From NCBI GenBank assembly GCA_038380435.1, contig JAWZYU010000028.1, positions 23,048,201 to 23,112,200 on the forward strand: DNA of 64,000 nt. The letters run 5' to 3'. This DNA is from Ryuthela nishihirai (lineage: Eukaryota > Arthropoda > Arachnida > Araneae > Heptathelidae). Below are positions 46,340 to 57,350 of the stretch, piece by piece (position 1 is the first letter of the stretch; each line of letters opens with the position of its first letter). Below the pieces are notes generated by a model. That model worked only from the letters and a program-made list of their open reading frames with translations. It did no database searches and had not been told where the DNA came from. The translations under genes were made by a program, and so were the position numbers.

Positions 46340-46660
46340 CAGCATTTAGAATTAAAGACAACATGATTACAAGTTTCCTTACTAAAGTTTCACTACCATA
46401 CAATCTTAGAGATAAACCAACTCATTATATACCTTAATCTTCAGATGCATGTTTCTCCACAGATTCTTAAAGCTCTCATTATGTATTCCTTGCTTTCTCT
46501 CATACCACAATCACACATCTCGCAAGATAATTAAAGTAACTCGCTCAAACACTGATTCATCTTCCACATATGCATATTTACTTTCATCGCGCCATTTGCC
46601 GAAAAAGGTAAAATCGCAAGTATTACCTGAGTCAGATCATTATTTTTTCTATATAGCTTT
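46340..46660 (+). repeat. Internal direct repeat of Polinton core, copy 2
   Basis: Second copy. It also extends left (CAGCATTTAGAATTAAAGAC, similar to 44983), across the site where copy 1 carries the small TIR element, so it serves as the empty-site reference. Confidence 0.8.
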
Positions 46661-46916
46661 ACAATCAATTGATCACACTAACCTGAAAAGAGATGAAATG
46701 CAAACTCTTCAGTACTTTACCCACGATACAGATGAAAGTTGTGATAATCATCAGATTAAAATATTTATCCCACAGGCAATTGGTTAACACTCATGGGTTC
46801 TGATCTAACACAGCCAAGGTTTGAGATCCATAGTAAGACATGAACGTTGTTTTCCTGCTAAACATCCTCTCACCCCTTCTACTGGGTCGTATGAAAGGGT
46901 CCTGTAACTGTTACGA

Positions 46917-49191
46917 CATTCTGCCGCGTTTCTCTACAGAATTTACCCTATGAAAACAACTGCCCTTTTAAAGCGTAACGGACGAACTAACACCGCAACG
47001 CGAAAGAAAATTTCATCAGCGTGATGAGGCACACATTCGACGGTAAACGCTGGAAAAGACGATTTTTTAAAAACTGTGAGAGCGTTTAGAACTGTAAATT
47101 TTTAAAAAATGATTACTTCCAAACAATTAGCTGATTTTTCTTCGTAGGAAGAAATTGTTATCGACTGTTACTGCGTAGCGTTACTTCCTAGGAACGCGTA
47201 ATATTTTGCATCATATGGTGAGGATACAGCGGCAATAAGTATTTGGAATAAAAAAGTTTTAAAAATGTCGCGTAACGGATATATTTAAGGAGAGTAATTA
47301 ATTGAGACATGGCAAAGATAAGAATTTAACGTAAAACCACTTTATCGTTTCAAAATCTCCGCAAAATTCCCCGCCCTGCCCACGGTCAGTAGGGGGCATC
47401 GATGGGCTTGAAAAGGCCGCCGTCCGTCGGATGGGACGTTAAGCCGTGGCCCCGTGTGCGGGAAAGCCATACCCTGTGCACGTTAAAGAACACGCTGGAT
47501 GGCCTTGACGGGAGGCTACCATCTGTCTCCTAACAGCTGTTCCAGGGGGTCCCCTCCTCCAACCTTCTCTGAGCCTTCGGGTCCATGTGACCTGGCCATT
47601 TAGCCCATGGTGTGCAAAAAAGTGCCGCTCAGAGGTAAAACAAACCAACCCAACTCGTTCCAAAACAAGTCCTGACGCGGAAAGTGCATAATAGAACACA
47701 AATATTTGATGGCAACATCCTCCAGCCCGATGGAGACTAAATAAGAGAAGCTCAACACTTGGAGGTTTAGGGGCTCGAAGGGCAATTCTTCCGACGGGGT
47801 ACATTGAAACAAATAGCTGACCTATCACAAATGGGATGTTTCATAAGAGGATGGAAAACATTGTGTCCGTATCCTGTGATGGCCTGAAACAAAGGGGTTG
47901 AATTGGGGCTGACAATGCGGTTCAGTCAGAAGGGCTGTCAACCGTCTCTGGACTTGGAAAAATTTCGAGTCCGAAAACTACGATCAAGAGTGCCAGTGGG
48001 TTTTCATGTTGTAAGACATCGCGTCTGATACGGAAGCAAAGGGGGGGTCGACAGCGCAGGGGTGACGTGATCCAAGATTCATCCATCAATAGAACGTGGT
48101 CCCCTTATGATTCCCCGTTTGGAATAATATTTTTTAATTTCGCAAGATTTTTCAGATTGTAAAACCATCCGTCAGTAAAACGTGGTCCGGGGAGAGGTTC
48201 CGAACGTTTGTTGCGTGTTCTAAAGCGGGTCTTTTATGTCGCCCACACTGGTCACCAGACTATATTACCCCTCAATATTTTTCATAATTACGAATAATTT
48301 GTTTTTAAATCAGATTTTTTCGCCGTATTCCTTTTATTTTTTTTACCCAATAGCAGTTTTTCAATTCATTTTCTGCGGGACAGTCCTTTTTCAAACAGTT
48401 ACTGCGGGATAGTCCTTAAAAAGGGGGGGCGGAACTGTCGATAAGGGGGGTTTTTAATGAAGGGGATTAAAAATTGGGAATAACTTTGGTTAAAATCTTG
48501 CTAAAGTATACACTAGATGGCTTCACCAACAATCTTTTTCAGGTGTTAGGAAATTCAAGGGGGCTTAAAAATACAGGTGAATCAACCAGGGGATCTTTAA
48601 AGAAGGGGGGAGGGCTTAAAATACAGTTGAGTTAACCAGGGTGTCTTTAAAGAGGGGGCTGAAAAATACAGGTGGGTCAACCAGGGGATCTTTAAAGTGG
48701 GTGAGTCAAAATTGAAAAATTACGGCTGAAATAGTACTCATGATATACACTAGATGGCGCCAGTGGTTTTTAATAAAGGGGGAGGATAAAGGGAGCCCCT
48801 TCTCTGAAAGCGGAACTTTTGATAGGGGTTTTTTTTAATGAGGGGAGAGTATTACTAAAGGGGGCGGAACTTTTCATAAGGGTTTTTTTTTAATGAGGGG
48901 AGTCAAAAATTGGAAAAATTACGACTAAAATTGAGGGCTTTTCTTAATATAGTACTCATAATATACACTAGATGGCGCCACGAGTTTATAATAAAGTGGA
49001 GTAGTTTTTAATAAAGGTTTGTTTAATTAATTATTAAATATTAATTAATTATTAATTAAGTGTGAATTATTAATTATGAATATCAATAAGGGGCGTGGCT
49101 TGCGACGTCGTATCGCGTGACCGGGCGTGGGCGGGGCGGTGACGTCACAGGGGGAGGGGCCTAAAGTTCCTTGAAGTGCTGTTCCACTACT
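46917..49191 (-). repeat. Right inverted arm of the Polinton-like element
   Basis: Reverse complement of the left arm. Matching landmarks are ACCCGCTTTAGAACACGCAA (48217-48236 on minus against about 42270 on plus), TGTTGAGCTTCTCTTATTTA (about 47741-47760 against 43140) and AAATTTTCTTTCGCGTTGCG (about 46996-47015 against 43575). It includes one head-truncated SINE-A at 47356-47654. Confidence 0.85.
47356..47654 (+). mobile_element. Head-truncated SINE-A in right Polinton arm, with TSD
   Basis: Begins at TCCGCAAAATTCCCC. TSD TCGTTTCAAAA / TCGTTCCAAAA (47345-47355, 47655-47665). The left arm at about 43230-43250 shows the unoccupied site TTTTGGAACGATAAAG. Confidence 0.94.
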
Positions 49192-49418
49192 TAGCGCGCT
49201 ACCTACTAAGTACCCCCCGCCCCTTTCATTACTGGACAATAAAAATACTGAATGTTAAAAGCATTTAGTAGATTTTTTTTGTTTCTACCTTTATTGTCAT
49301 TATTTCTGTTCTGTAAAAATGGGTTGCGTGTATGAAATATACACAGACAAATGAACAACACAAAGCATTAACAAAAACATAATCACAATGAAGTAATAAA
49401 ACTTAGAAATATTTTACT

Positions 49419-49640
49419 CAGGTGAGTGGTTAGCGCGCTTGGCTACTGATCTACGGGACCTGGGAATGAGTCGAGGGTAAAGTCGAGTCCCGGGTAAGGC
49501 ATGGATGTTCGTGTTGTTTTCTGCTGAGGTCCTGCCATCCTCTCAGATCTTCTACTGTGGCATATAAACTGACAGGCTCCTGTCAGACCTCTGTGGCAAG
49601 CAGCTGCTTGAGGGGGTATTTATTTTATATTTATTATAAG
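49419..49640 (+). mobile_element. SINE-B with 18-bp insertion in the head
   Basis: Plus-strand copy. The tRNA-like region reads GAGTGGTTAGCGCGCTTGGC, then GACCTGGGAATGAGTCGAGG and a second GTCGAGTCCCGGG, so the B box is interrupted by a short duplication. The body and TTTA-rich tail are normal. Confidence 0.85.
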
Positions 49641-50084
49641 ATTGTGGAAAGTATCCTCCATAATTATATCATTCCTTATGCGAAAATCGTATCCCACTAT
49701 CAAGATTTCCCCCTACACAAATATTTTGAAGAACTCATCTATCTTGTTAGCCAATAACGGCATGCAATTCCTCCGACCCTTAATAGCAGTCTCTGCATCC
49801 GCCACTGAACGCCAATTCCAATTAGATCCATTTGTAATTGTCAACTCTTCTAATTCTATGCGTTTCTCCATTTCCTGAAGCCTTTAAACCTTTGTAATCT
49901 AATAACGTGCACTCGTGATGTTGTTTCGTAAAGCTTATTAGAAAACGGAGTCAGATAAAACACTGCTTTGTCAGTCTCCAGTTTTAATGCTCAACCATTC
50001 ACTGCAGGCTTTGTCAACTCACCTAGTATCAACCCAACCAGCTCTGTAGCTGGTTATGTGATTTGTGTGCTACAATAATTCCTT
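49641..50084. other. No recognised feature
   Basis: AT-rich, nothing recognised. Confidence 0.4.
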
Positions 50085-51285
50085 TAGAAGAGGGATTATA
50101 CAGGCCTCAGAGGTACATTTTTGCGTACAATGGGCTAAGTGACCAATTCACAAGGACCCCGAGGGCTCAGAGAATGTTGGAGGAGACCCACTGGAACAGC
50201 TGTTGGCAGACAGATGGTAGCCTCCCGTCAAGGTCATCCAGTGTGTTCTTTAACGTTAGGTTGTTTAATCTCTGAGCGGCACTTTTTGCATAAAATGGGC
50301 TAAATGGCCAGGTCACAAGGACCCCGAGGGCTCAGAGAGGGTTAATAGAGGGGACTCACTGGAACGGCTGTTGGGAGACAGATGGTAGCCTCCCGTCAAG
50401 GTCATCCAGTGGGTTCTTTAACGTTAGGTTGTTTAATCTCTGAGCGGCACTTTTTGCATAAAATGGGCTAAATGGCCAGGTCACAAGGACCCCGAGGGCT
50501 CAGGGTTGATGGAGGGGACCCACTGGAACGGCTATTGGGAGACAGATGGTAGACTCCCGTCAAGGTCATCCAGTGTGTTCTTTAACGTTAGGATGTTTTG
50601 TCTATGAGCGGCACTTTTTGCATAAAATGGGCTAAATGGCCAGGTCACAAGGACCCCGAGGGCTCAGAGAGGGTTGATGGAGGGAACCCACTGGAACGGC
50701 TGTTGGGAGACAGATGGTAGCCTCCCGTCAAGGTCATCCAGTGTGTTCTTTAATGTTAGGATGTTTTGTCTCTGAGCGGCACTTTTTGCATAAAATGGGC
50801 TAAATGTCCAGGTCACAAGGACCCCGAGGGCTCAGAAAATGTTGGGGGAGGGGATCCACTGGAACAGCTATTGGAAGACAGATGATAGCCTCCGGTCAAG
50901 GCTATCCAGCGTGTTCTTTAACGTGCACAGGGTTTGGCACTTTTTTCCACACAATGGGCTAAATGGCCAGGTCACAAGGACCCCGAAGGCTCAGAGAGGG
51001 TTGATGGAGGGGACCCACTGGAACAGCTGTTGGGAGACAGATAGTAGCCTCCCATCAAGGCCATCCAGCATGTTCTTTAATGTGCACAGAGTATGGCTCT
51101 CCTGTACACGGCGCCGCGGCTTAACGTCCCATCCGACGGACGGCAATCTTTCGTAGCCATTTAATCTCTTCTTTCACACTGAAGGCAGAACGGGAGTTAT
51201 CAGAGATAATTTTCAACTCAGGCAGAGTTAGTACTTGAACCTAGGAACTATAGATTACGATCTTGGCGCGCTACTCACCTGGTGC
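50085..51285 (-). repeat. SINE-A-derived tandem array
   Basis: Units begin at about 50085, 50255, 50424, 50587, 50755 and 50930. The first five are 3' SINE-A parts of about 165-170 bp joined at TTTAACGTTAGG(T/A)TGTTT. The last (50930-51285) is a nearly complete diverged SINE-A with head. A shared GCATAAAATGGGC variant in four units (starting 50255 to 50755) points to local amplification: a SINE turning into a satellite. Confidence 0.9.
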
Positions 51286-51547
51286 AAAATGATAGCGACC
51301 CTCCCCTATTATACTCGCGAATATGATCATAACTCAAAATGTCATCTTGTGTTACCGATAGCGCTACATTTAATGCTAAAAACGCTGGAGAATTATATTT
51401 ACGAATATTATTATTTCTTTATAAAAATTATTCATATTTTTTTCTTTTATTGCTTGCGTTCTTCAAACATCAAATTTTAATCATCTGCAAATTTGTGTTA
51501 ACAAAAGAAACGAATGGTTCTGAATGAATAATGCAACCAATTTGTTA
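51286..51547. other. No recognised feature
   Basis: AT-rich, nothing recognised. Confidence 0.35.
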
Positions 51548-52080
51548 TACAGTCGCTGAAAAAAGTATCCCAACATTATGGATGATTACGGAATTCAGAA
51601 AAAATATCTGGCAACGATTTTTTTTAGAAATTAGCGATCTGGCAACCTTCGTGTCACGTGATTACAGAATTCAGGAAAAATATCTGGAGCGTGTACAGCA
51701 ACTGTACACGCTCCAGTTACCGTTCACAGCAAACTGGAGCGTGTGCAGTAACTGCACACGCTCCAGTTTGCTGTGAACGGTAACTGCACACGCTCAATAT
51801 TTCCGTGAGTGAGCCCACACAATCCAGGTTTTTGTGAGCTCACACGATCCAATGTGCTGTGAACATTAACCGCAACCGCTCCAGTTTGCTGTGAACGGTA
51901 ACTGCACACGCTCCATATTCATTGCATTATATATTCATACGCATTATATATATTAAAAAATATCCGAACACTATGGTTGATTACAAAATTCAAAAAAAAT
52001 ACCTGGCAACGTTTTTTTTAGAAATTAGTGATCTGGCAACCTTCGTGTCACGTGACACGAAGGTTGCCTGATCACTAATT
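51548..52080. mobile_element. MITE-A, right end truncated
   Basis: Left end TACAGTCGCTGAAAAAAGTA, about 1.5 minus-strand minisatellite units (51690-51925), then the palindrome centre GTCACGTGACACG. It breaks off before the right terminus, where the SINE-A flank begins. Confidence 0.88.
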
Positions 52081-52090
52081 TTCCAGCGTT

Positions 52091-52468
52091 GGGGCGGGGG
52101 TGGCTCAGTCGGTAGCGCGCCAGGCTCGTAATCTGCAGTTCCCAGGTTCGAATACCAGCTGGGTCATCGTTGAGACTTATCTCCGCAAAATTCCCCGCCC
52201 TGCCCACGGTCGGTAGGGGACACCGATGGGCTTGGAAAGACTGCAGTCCGACGGCCATTAAGCCGTGGTTCCGTGTGCGGGAGAGCCATACCCTGTGCAC
52301 GTTAAAGAACACGCTGGATGGCCTTGACGGAAATATACCATCTGTCTCCCAACAGCTGTTCCAGTGGGTCCCCTCCCCCAACCTTCTCTGAGCCTTCGGG
52401 GTTCTTGTGAACTGGCCATTTAGCCCATGGTGTGCAAAAAAGTGCCGCTCAGAGGTAAAACAACCCAA
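52091..52468 (+). mobile_element. SINE-A, subfamily with CTGCAGTCCGACGGCCATTA
   Basis: Full-length plus-strand copy; TSD TTCCAGCGTT / TCTTCAGCGTT. Instead of CCGCCGTCCGTCGGATGGGACGTTA it has a shorter diagnostic sequence that recurs at 58495-58520, which defines a subfamily. Confidence 0.94.
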
Positions 52469-52750
52469 ATCTTCAGCGTTAGTTGTTAGCAAAACCGCGT
52501 GAATCATAATGGCTAAGCAACCGACCACGATAAGGTTTGATAATCGGAGGTTTTTTCAGAACTTCGATGTTAAAGGTCATGCTTTTGACCTTAGAATGTT
52601 TCTTGTAAGACAGATAAAATAGTGCTTATAATTAGAACTTTTAGGGATGGCAGAAGTCTTATATTCGCACTCGCAAAACGAATGGTAATAGACTGCTTAA
52701 TAACGTCGGCTTTTCAAATGCTTGAGGTCTAATGTATGTTTCCGCAGAAT

Positions 52751-53360
52751 GGGGGCGGGGGTGGCTCAGTCGGTAGCGCGCCAGGCTCGTAATCTGTAGT
52801 TCCCAGGTTCGAGTCCCAGCTGGGTCAGCGTTGAGATTTATCTCCGCAAAATTCCCCGCCCTGCCCACGGTCAGTAGGGGACCCGATGGGTTTGGAAAAT
52901 CCGCCGTCCGTCGGATGGGACGTTAAGCCGTGGCCTCGTGTGCGGGAGAGCCATACCCTGTGCACGTTAAAGAACACGCTGGAAGGCCTTGACGGGAGGC
53001 TACCATCTGTCTCCCAACAGCTATTGGCGAATCCGCCAATAGCTACGGACGCCAATAGCTACGGACGGGAGGCTATCATCTGTCTCCCAACAGCTATTGG
53101 AGAATTCAACAGCTATATGGAAAATCCGCCGTCCGTCGGATGGGACGTTAAGCCGTGGCTCCGTGTGCGGGAGAGCCATACCCTGTGCACGTTAAAGAAC
53201 ACGCTGGATGGCCTTGACGGGAGGCTACCATCTGTCTCCCAACAGCTATTCCAGTGGGTCCCCTCCCCCAACCTTCTCTGAGCCTTCGGGGTCCATGTGA
53301 CCTAGTCATTTAACCCATGGTGTGCAAAAAAAGTGCCGCTCAGAGGTAAAACAACCCAAC
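52751..53360 (+). mobile_element. SINE-A scrambled by local template switching
   Basis: The head and body are normal to about 53025. Then AGCTATTGGCGAATCCGCCA and inverted or repeated pieces (AATAGCTACGGACG twice) follow. After this the body restarts from ATCCGCCGTCCGTCGGATGG and runs to the tail. The central part is thus present twice. Confidence 0.9.
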
Positions 53361-53778
53361 AACCCAAGTTTACGACGAAAAGAAATCAGAATAATTGTTT
53401 ATTAATGACTAATAATTAACTGAAAAAACTATACTGTAATAAAAATAAGCCTATAGTTCAGACAAATATGCCTTTTAAATATTAAGCAAAAAATTACTTA
53501 AATGTAATTTACAAATTCTTCTGAGATATTTTTGTTCCTGTAAATACAGTTTTCGTTGATTATGGTAAGGTACCCCTGTTTTATTGCCCAGTGGCTCTCC
53601 TCTACGCATCACGTTGCAAACTTCGTGATCTCCACTACTGAAATTTTCACATATTTAATTCCAGTTTTGAACAGAACATTTTAGATATATATTCTGCCTT
53701 GCCAGCATAAGATAGCTTCTTTTACATAGGATAAGGTTTCCTTTTTCATTTGTGGTTTTATCCCAATGCATTTTTTTT
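53361..53778. other. No recognised feature
   Basis: AT-rich, nothing recognised. Confidence 0.4.
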
Positions 53779-54125
53779 CTTTCAACTTTCAACTTTATTT
53801 TACAAATAAATATACATTTCTTTTGCTATAAACAACCCACAAGCAAAGCTTTTCAGGGTTGTTATATTACATATTACATTGTATAAAGATAACATAGAAT
53901 ACACAGAAATTTAAACATATGAACGTGTATAAATACATAATTTAAAATTTCAAACTATCCGATGTTCAAATATCTAATAATGCAAATGACAAAGTTTTCT
54001 CAGCTTCAGGAGGTAGACAACAAGATTTACTTAAGTATATTATACATAAATTCAATATCAGCAAACCCCCATAAGAAAAACTTTTAACTTTTTTTTAAAC
54101 AAATAAATATTTCCAGAGAAATTTC

Positions 54126-54544
54126 TTAATTCATAAGGTAAGCTATTGAACATTTGGGAGCTAAATACATTGAATGCTGTACAATCTCTTTTTTAACCAA
54201 TGGAACAATATATTGTTTCCCCTTAGTACGCAAATGATGTTCAAATATTTTTTCCTGAAGATAATTGCTATTTTTATATACATATGTCATTAGTTTATAT
54301 ACATAAAGATGCCATATCCACATGTACATAACTACAATATACACTAGAAGACCTATTAATATTATTTGTTAGTTTTTTTTATTATTCTGTTTTGAATTGT
54401 AATTATTGGTTTGAGAATTGTTTTATAAGTTCCCCCATAGATCAATAGCCCATAATAACATACAGACTGAATCCAGGAATTATATATATTTAACATCATT
54501 TCTGCATCTTCCAATTTATTTAAGTAATAAAATTTGTATAACAT
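54126..54544 (-). pseudogene. LINE ORF2 C-terminal region
   Basis: Two short frames with SWIQSVCYYGLLIYGGTYK and NRIIKK (the typical YG...WG..... IQN...R block after the thumb), and HHLRTKGKQYIVPLVKKE, a motif common at the end of Jockey/CR1 ORF2 proteins. No RNase H follows. Confidence 0.72.
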
Positions 54545-55694
54545 TCATCTAAGTTTTCTTTTAATTTTATTCATATACGGTTTCCAGTTCAATTTTTGAT
54601 CGATTTTTATACCTAAGTAATCAGTCTCATCAACAATTTCGATAGGTTTACAATTACAAGCCAAATCTTGATTGCAGGCTCTATGATGAATTCTAATATC
54701 CAGATCTTCAGTAATTCTGCTCTTCAAACTAAAATACATTAATTTTGTTTTATTTAAATTCAAAGTTAATTTATTAATACTAAACCAAGTACCAATTCAC
54801 TGTTGATTAATATTTTTAATTCTGTTTTATTTTTAGCTCGAAAAGTGATGGCAGTATCATCAGCAAAACTAATAATTCTCCCTGTTATGTTCATCTGACA
54901 AAAACCATTGATGTATATTAAAAATAAAATCGGCCCCAGTACAGAACCCTGTGGCACGCCATATTTTACCTTTAACTCTGAACTAATAATACCATTTATT
55001 TTAACAACTTGTATCCTATTCTTTAGGTAACTTTTAAACAATGATAGTACAATTCCCCTAATTCCAGCATGTTCCATTTTATTCAATAATATGTTGTGGG
55101 AGATTGTGTCAAATGTTTTTTGTATGTCCAAAAATATGGATATAGTTTGATAATTATTTTCTAAGGAGTCATATATGAATTTAGTAAAATCAATTGTGGC
55201 ATTCACCGTACTTTTAACCTCTCTGAAGCCAAATTGTCTATTTGAAAAAAATTATTTTTCAATTAAAAACAGTTAATTCTTTTTTTAACTAAATCTCCCA
55301 AAAATTGATAACATATTTTTTCCCCATTTTTATAAACAGGAGCCTTCTTTAATTCATCTGGGAAGACCCCATTTTCAACTGATATGTTAAAAATATATGA
55401 AAGAGGTTTAGTAATATACTTCTCGGATTTTTTTAATATGATGGCAGTAAAACCATCTAAACCTGGACTTTTATTGTCATGCAATTCTAGAATAATATTT
55501 TCAATTTCAATTTCCCTAAATGGTCGCAGAAACATAGAACTGTTTGTTCTAGTACTATGCTCAAATGAATTGGTAATAGTTTCATGTGTTTGGCATTTAA
55601 TAATATTTTCTGCAACTCCAGTAAAATAAAGATTAAATTCATTTGCTAATTTTAATGAATCGCTATCATTTGATTCCTTACCAATATTAAACAA
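54545..55694 (-). pseudogene. LINE ORF2 reverse transcriptase, broken
   Basis: Fingers: IILELHDNKSPGLDGFTAII, then APVYKNGEK. The expected NYRPIS motif is missing and about 25 residues seem deleted before LGDLVKKRI. After a frame break come QTISIFLDIQKTFDTI (first Asp), YGVPQGSVLGPILFLIYIN and GRIISFADDTAI. The FADD catalytic box is intact. A further frame change precedes LTLNLNKTKLMYF and DYLGIKID(Q)KLNW, the thumb. Confidence 0.85.
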
Positions 55695-55928
55695 TTTCGG
55701 TGTAACAGATGTTTTCTTTTTTTGATCAGTTAGTTCGTTTATAAATTTCCATTGCTTTTTACTATTACCATTGCATTTTTGAAATTGTGTCCTGTAGTAA
55801 TTATTTCTTGTATTTTTTACTTTGATATTAAGCTGATTTCTTACATTTTTATAATTCGTTTCATATACATTATTATACGGATATTTTTTAAATTTCTTCT
55901 ATCTCTTGTTTTAATAAGGTTTATAATT

Positions 55929-56884
55929 TCATCTGTTATCCAATTGTTTTTTGATTTTCTGGTTTTTTTTTAAACAGTACTGTTTGGATTTATTAATTAT
56001 TTCAGAAAAATTGTCGATAAATATCTTGTATGCCGAATTTGTATCTCCTATATTTTTAATGTTATCCCAGTTAGTCTTTTCCAATTCTTTAATAAGTAGT
56101 GTATAGTCTGTTCTACATGTAAAATTATTTTGCTTTTCCTCTATGTTACAATTTTTTTTAATACCAATTGGGTAATGATCAGATATGTCCGAAAATACAA
56201 CTACTGCTTTCCCATCTATATCAGAATTTCCTTTAACAAATGCATGGTCCAAACAAGAAAAACTGGCCTCTGCACTTCTGGTTATTTCGTTTAAATACGA
56301 TTGGAAACCGTATGTCGACATCAGTAGCAAATAGTCATCTACATACTCTTTGTCAATAAATAAATCAATATTTATGTCTCCTGTAAACAATATATTTTTC
56401 GCATCAACTTTTCCTAATACTCTATCTAATTCTTCAATGAACTGACATTGTGTGTAAAAGTGAGACCGGTACACTGCTAATATATAAAGATTACAATTGT
56501 TTAGTGTCAAACACAATGATTCTGCTGTTTTCATCTCTAGATCATCAGTTATAACTATATTTATACAATTTTTAACATATATTAAGATACCTCTTGATTT
56601 GTTATACTGTCTGCATTTATAGAATTTTTATACCCATTAAGATTATATAAACAAATTTCGCCCTCTTTAACCCATATTTCTGTTAATATTAATATATCTA
56701 TTAAGTTATTAACATCTATAATTGCCTCTATTTCTTCAAACTTATTCCTAATACTGCGTATATTAAGATTTAATATGCATATAGACGGATAATTAGAATT
56801 AAAAAATAATTTTAATCTATCCAAATCTAATACACTACAATCATTATTGACTTCGCATTCAACATCACTTAGCAGCCGAGCCAT
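55929..56884 (-). pseudogene. LINE ORF2 endonuclease, frameshifted
   Basis: Starts MARLLSDVE at 56884. ICILNLNIRSIRNKF (motif I, normally NxRS.) and DILILTEIWVKEG (the catalytic Glu of TETW; here TEIW) are seen. A frameshift at about 56595 breaks the frame before GILIYVKN. After it come YILAVYRSH, ILFTGDINIDL (GDFN-like with Asp), SCLDHAFVK and DISDHYPI (catalytic SDH). Nearly all catalytic positions survive; the frameshift alone would inactivate it. Confidence 0.82.
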
Positions 56885-57350
56885 TTTGCTTTAATACATC
56901 TCTTAAATCATCGTCATTTCTAATTCTACATATATTTGCTGTTTCATTTAAACGCATAAAGGTCTTACCTTCTTTAACCCATATGAATTTATAACCAGAT
57001 GTTTTACCCTCAGTTTTTGCTTTATATAACAAATGCTTAAATACAGGAGTCAAATATTCATTTAAATATATTTTGGTACTCTTAAACCTTTCATCAACAT
57101 CTGTACAATTAATACTATAATTGGTGTTTCTATTTGCAATGAACCATTGATCAGGTATATTCTTATTGTTAAATTTTACAATTATAGACTTTGTCCTATT
57201 TTTATTTATTGTTGGCATTCTGCGTTTCACCAATATATCTCCCTCTTTAATATTAACTCCAATTTTTTTAGCAATTTTGTTCACAATGTTCGTTAGATCT
57301 TCATCGTGTTCCCCTGGTAAACCCACAACTCTACATATTCTGGCTCCTTG
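56865..57350 (-). pseudogene. LINE ORF1, C-terminal part
   Basis: RNA-binding chaperone-type ORF1. The readable part runs from RICRVVGLPGEHDEDLTNIV through RTKSIIVKFNNK to DDDLRDVLKQNGSAAK. The VVGLPE-like opening with EDL..IV..IA..IGV and R..SIIVKF matches the ORF1 domain of CR1/L2/Jockey LINEs. The upstream part has been replaced by the SINE-A. Its stop overlaps the ORF2 start by about 20 bases, a common coupling in these elements. Confidence 0.75.

Larger units (their letters stand above)
37022..49191. mobile_element. Polinton/Maverick-like element remnant
   Basis: A 12.17-kb unit with inverted ends AGTAGTGGAACAGCACT and its complement, flanked by a 6-bp TSD, TAGCGC (37016-37021, 49192-49197). 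About 2-kb inverted arms run inwards to about 43668 and 46917. The core has fragments of a protein-primed family B DNA polymerase (44416-44967). A 6-bp TSD, AG...CT ends, long TIRs and that polymerase together define Polintons/Mavericks, large self-replicating DNA transposons that normally also carry an integrase, packaging ATPase, protease and capsid genes. None of those others is visible. Nested later: an I-like LINE, two SINE insertions and a small TIR element. Without them the element is only about 7 kb against the usual 15-20 kb, so it is an internally deleted, non-autonomous copy. Confidence 0.82.
36667..49224 (-). mobile_element. SINE-A used as target by a 12-kb element
   Basis: A minus-strand SINE-A interrupted after GAGCCTAGCGC (37021) and resumed at 49198 with GCTACCTACTAAGTACCCCC. 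The outer flanks still show the SINE's own TSD, TTCATTACTGG, at 36658-36668 and 49225-49235. Removing 37022-49197 restores a continuous SINE. Confidence 0.9.
53779..57350 (-). mobile_element. Jockey/CR1-like LINE, decayed
   Basis: Minus-strand non-LTR retrotransposon with ORF1, then endonuclease and RT, and no RNase H. The 3' end is AATAAAGTTGAAAGTTGAAAG, a short tandem tail typical of the CR1/Jockey group. The 5' side stops at the SINE-A at 57351, so ORF1 is incomplete. AT-rich coding, unlike the GC-richer I-like LINE at 37-41 kb. Several frameshifts, mostly in A/T runs. Confidence 0.85.
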
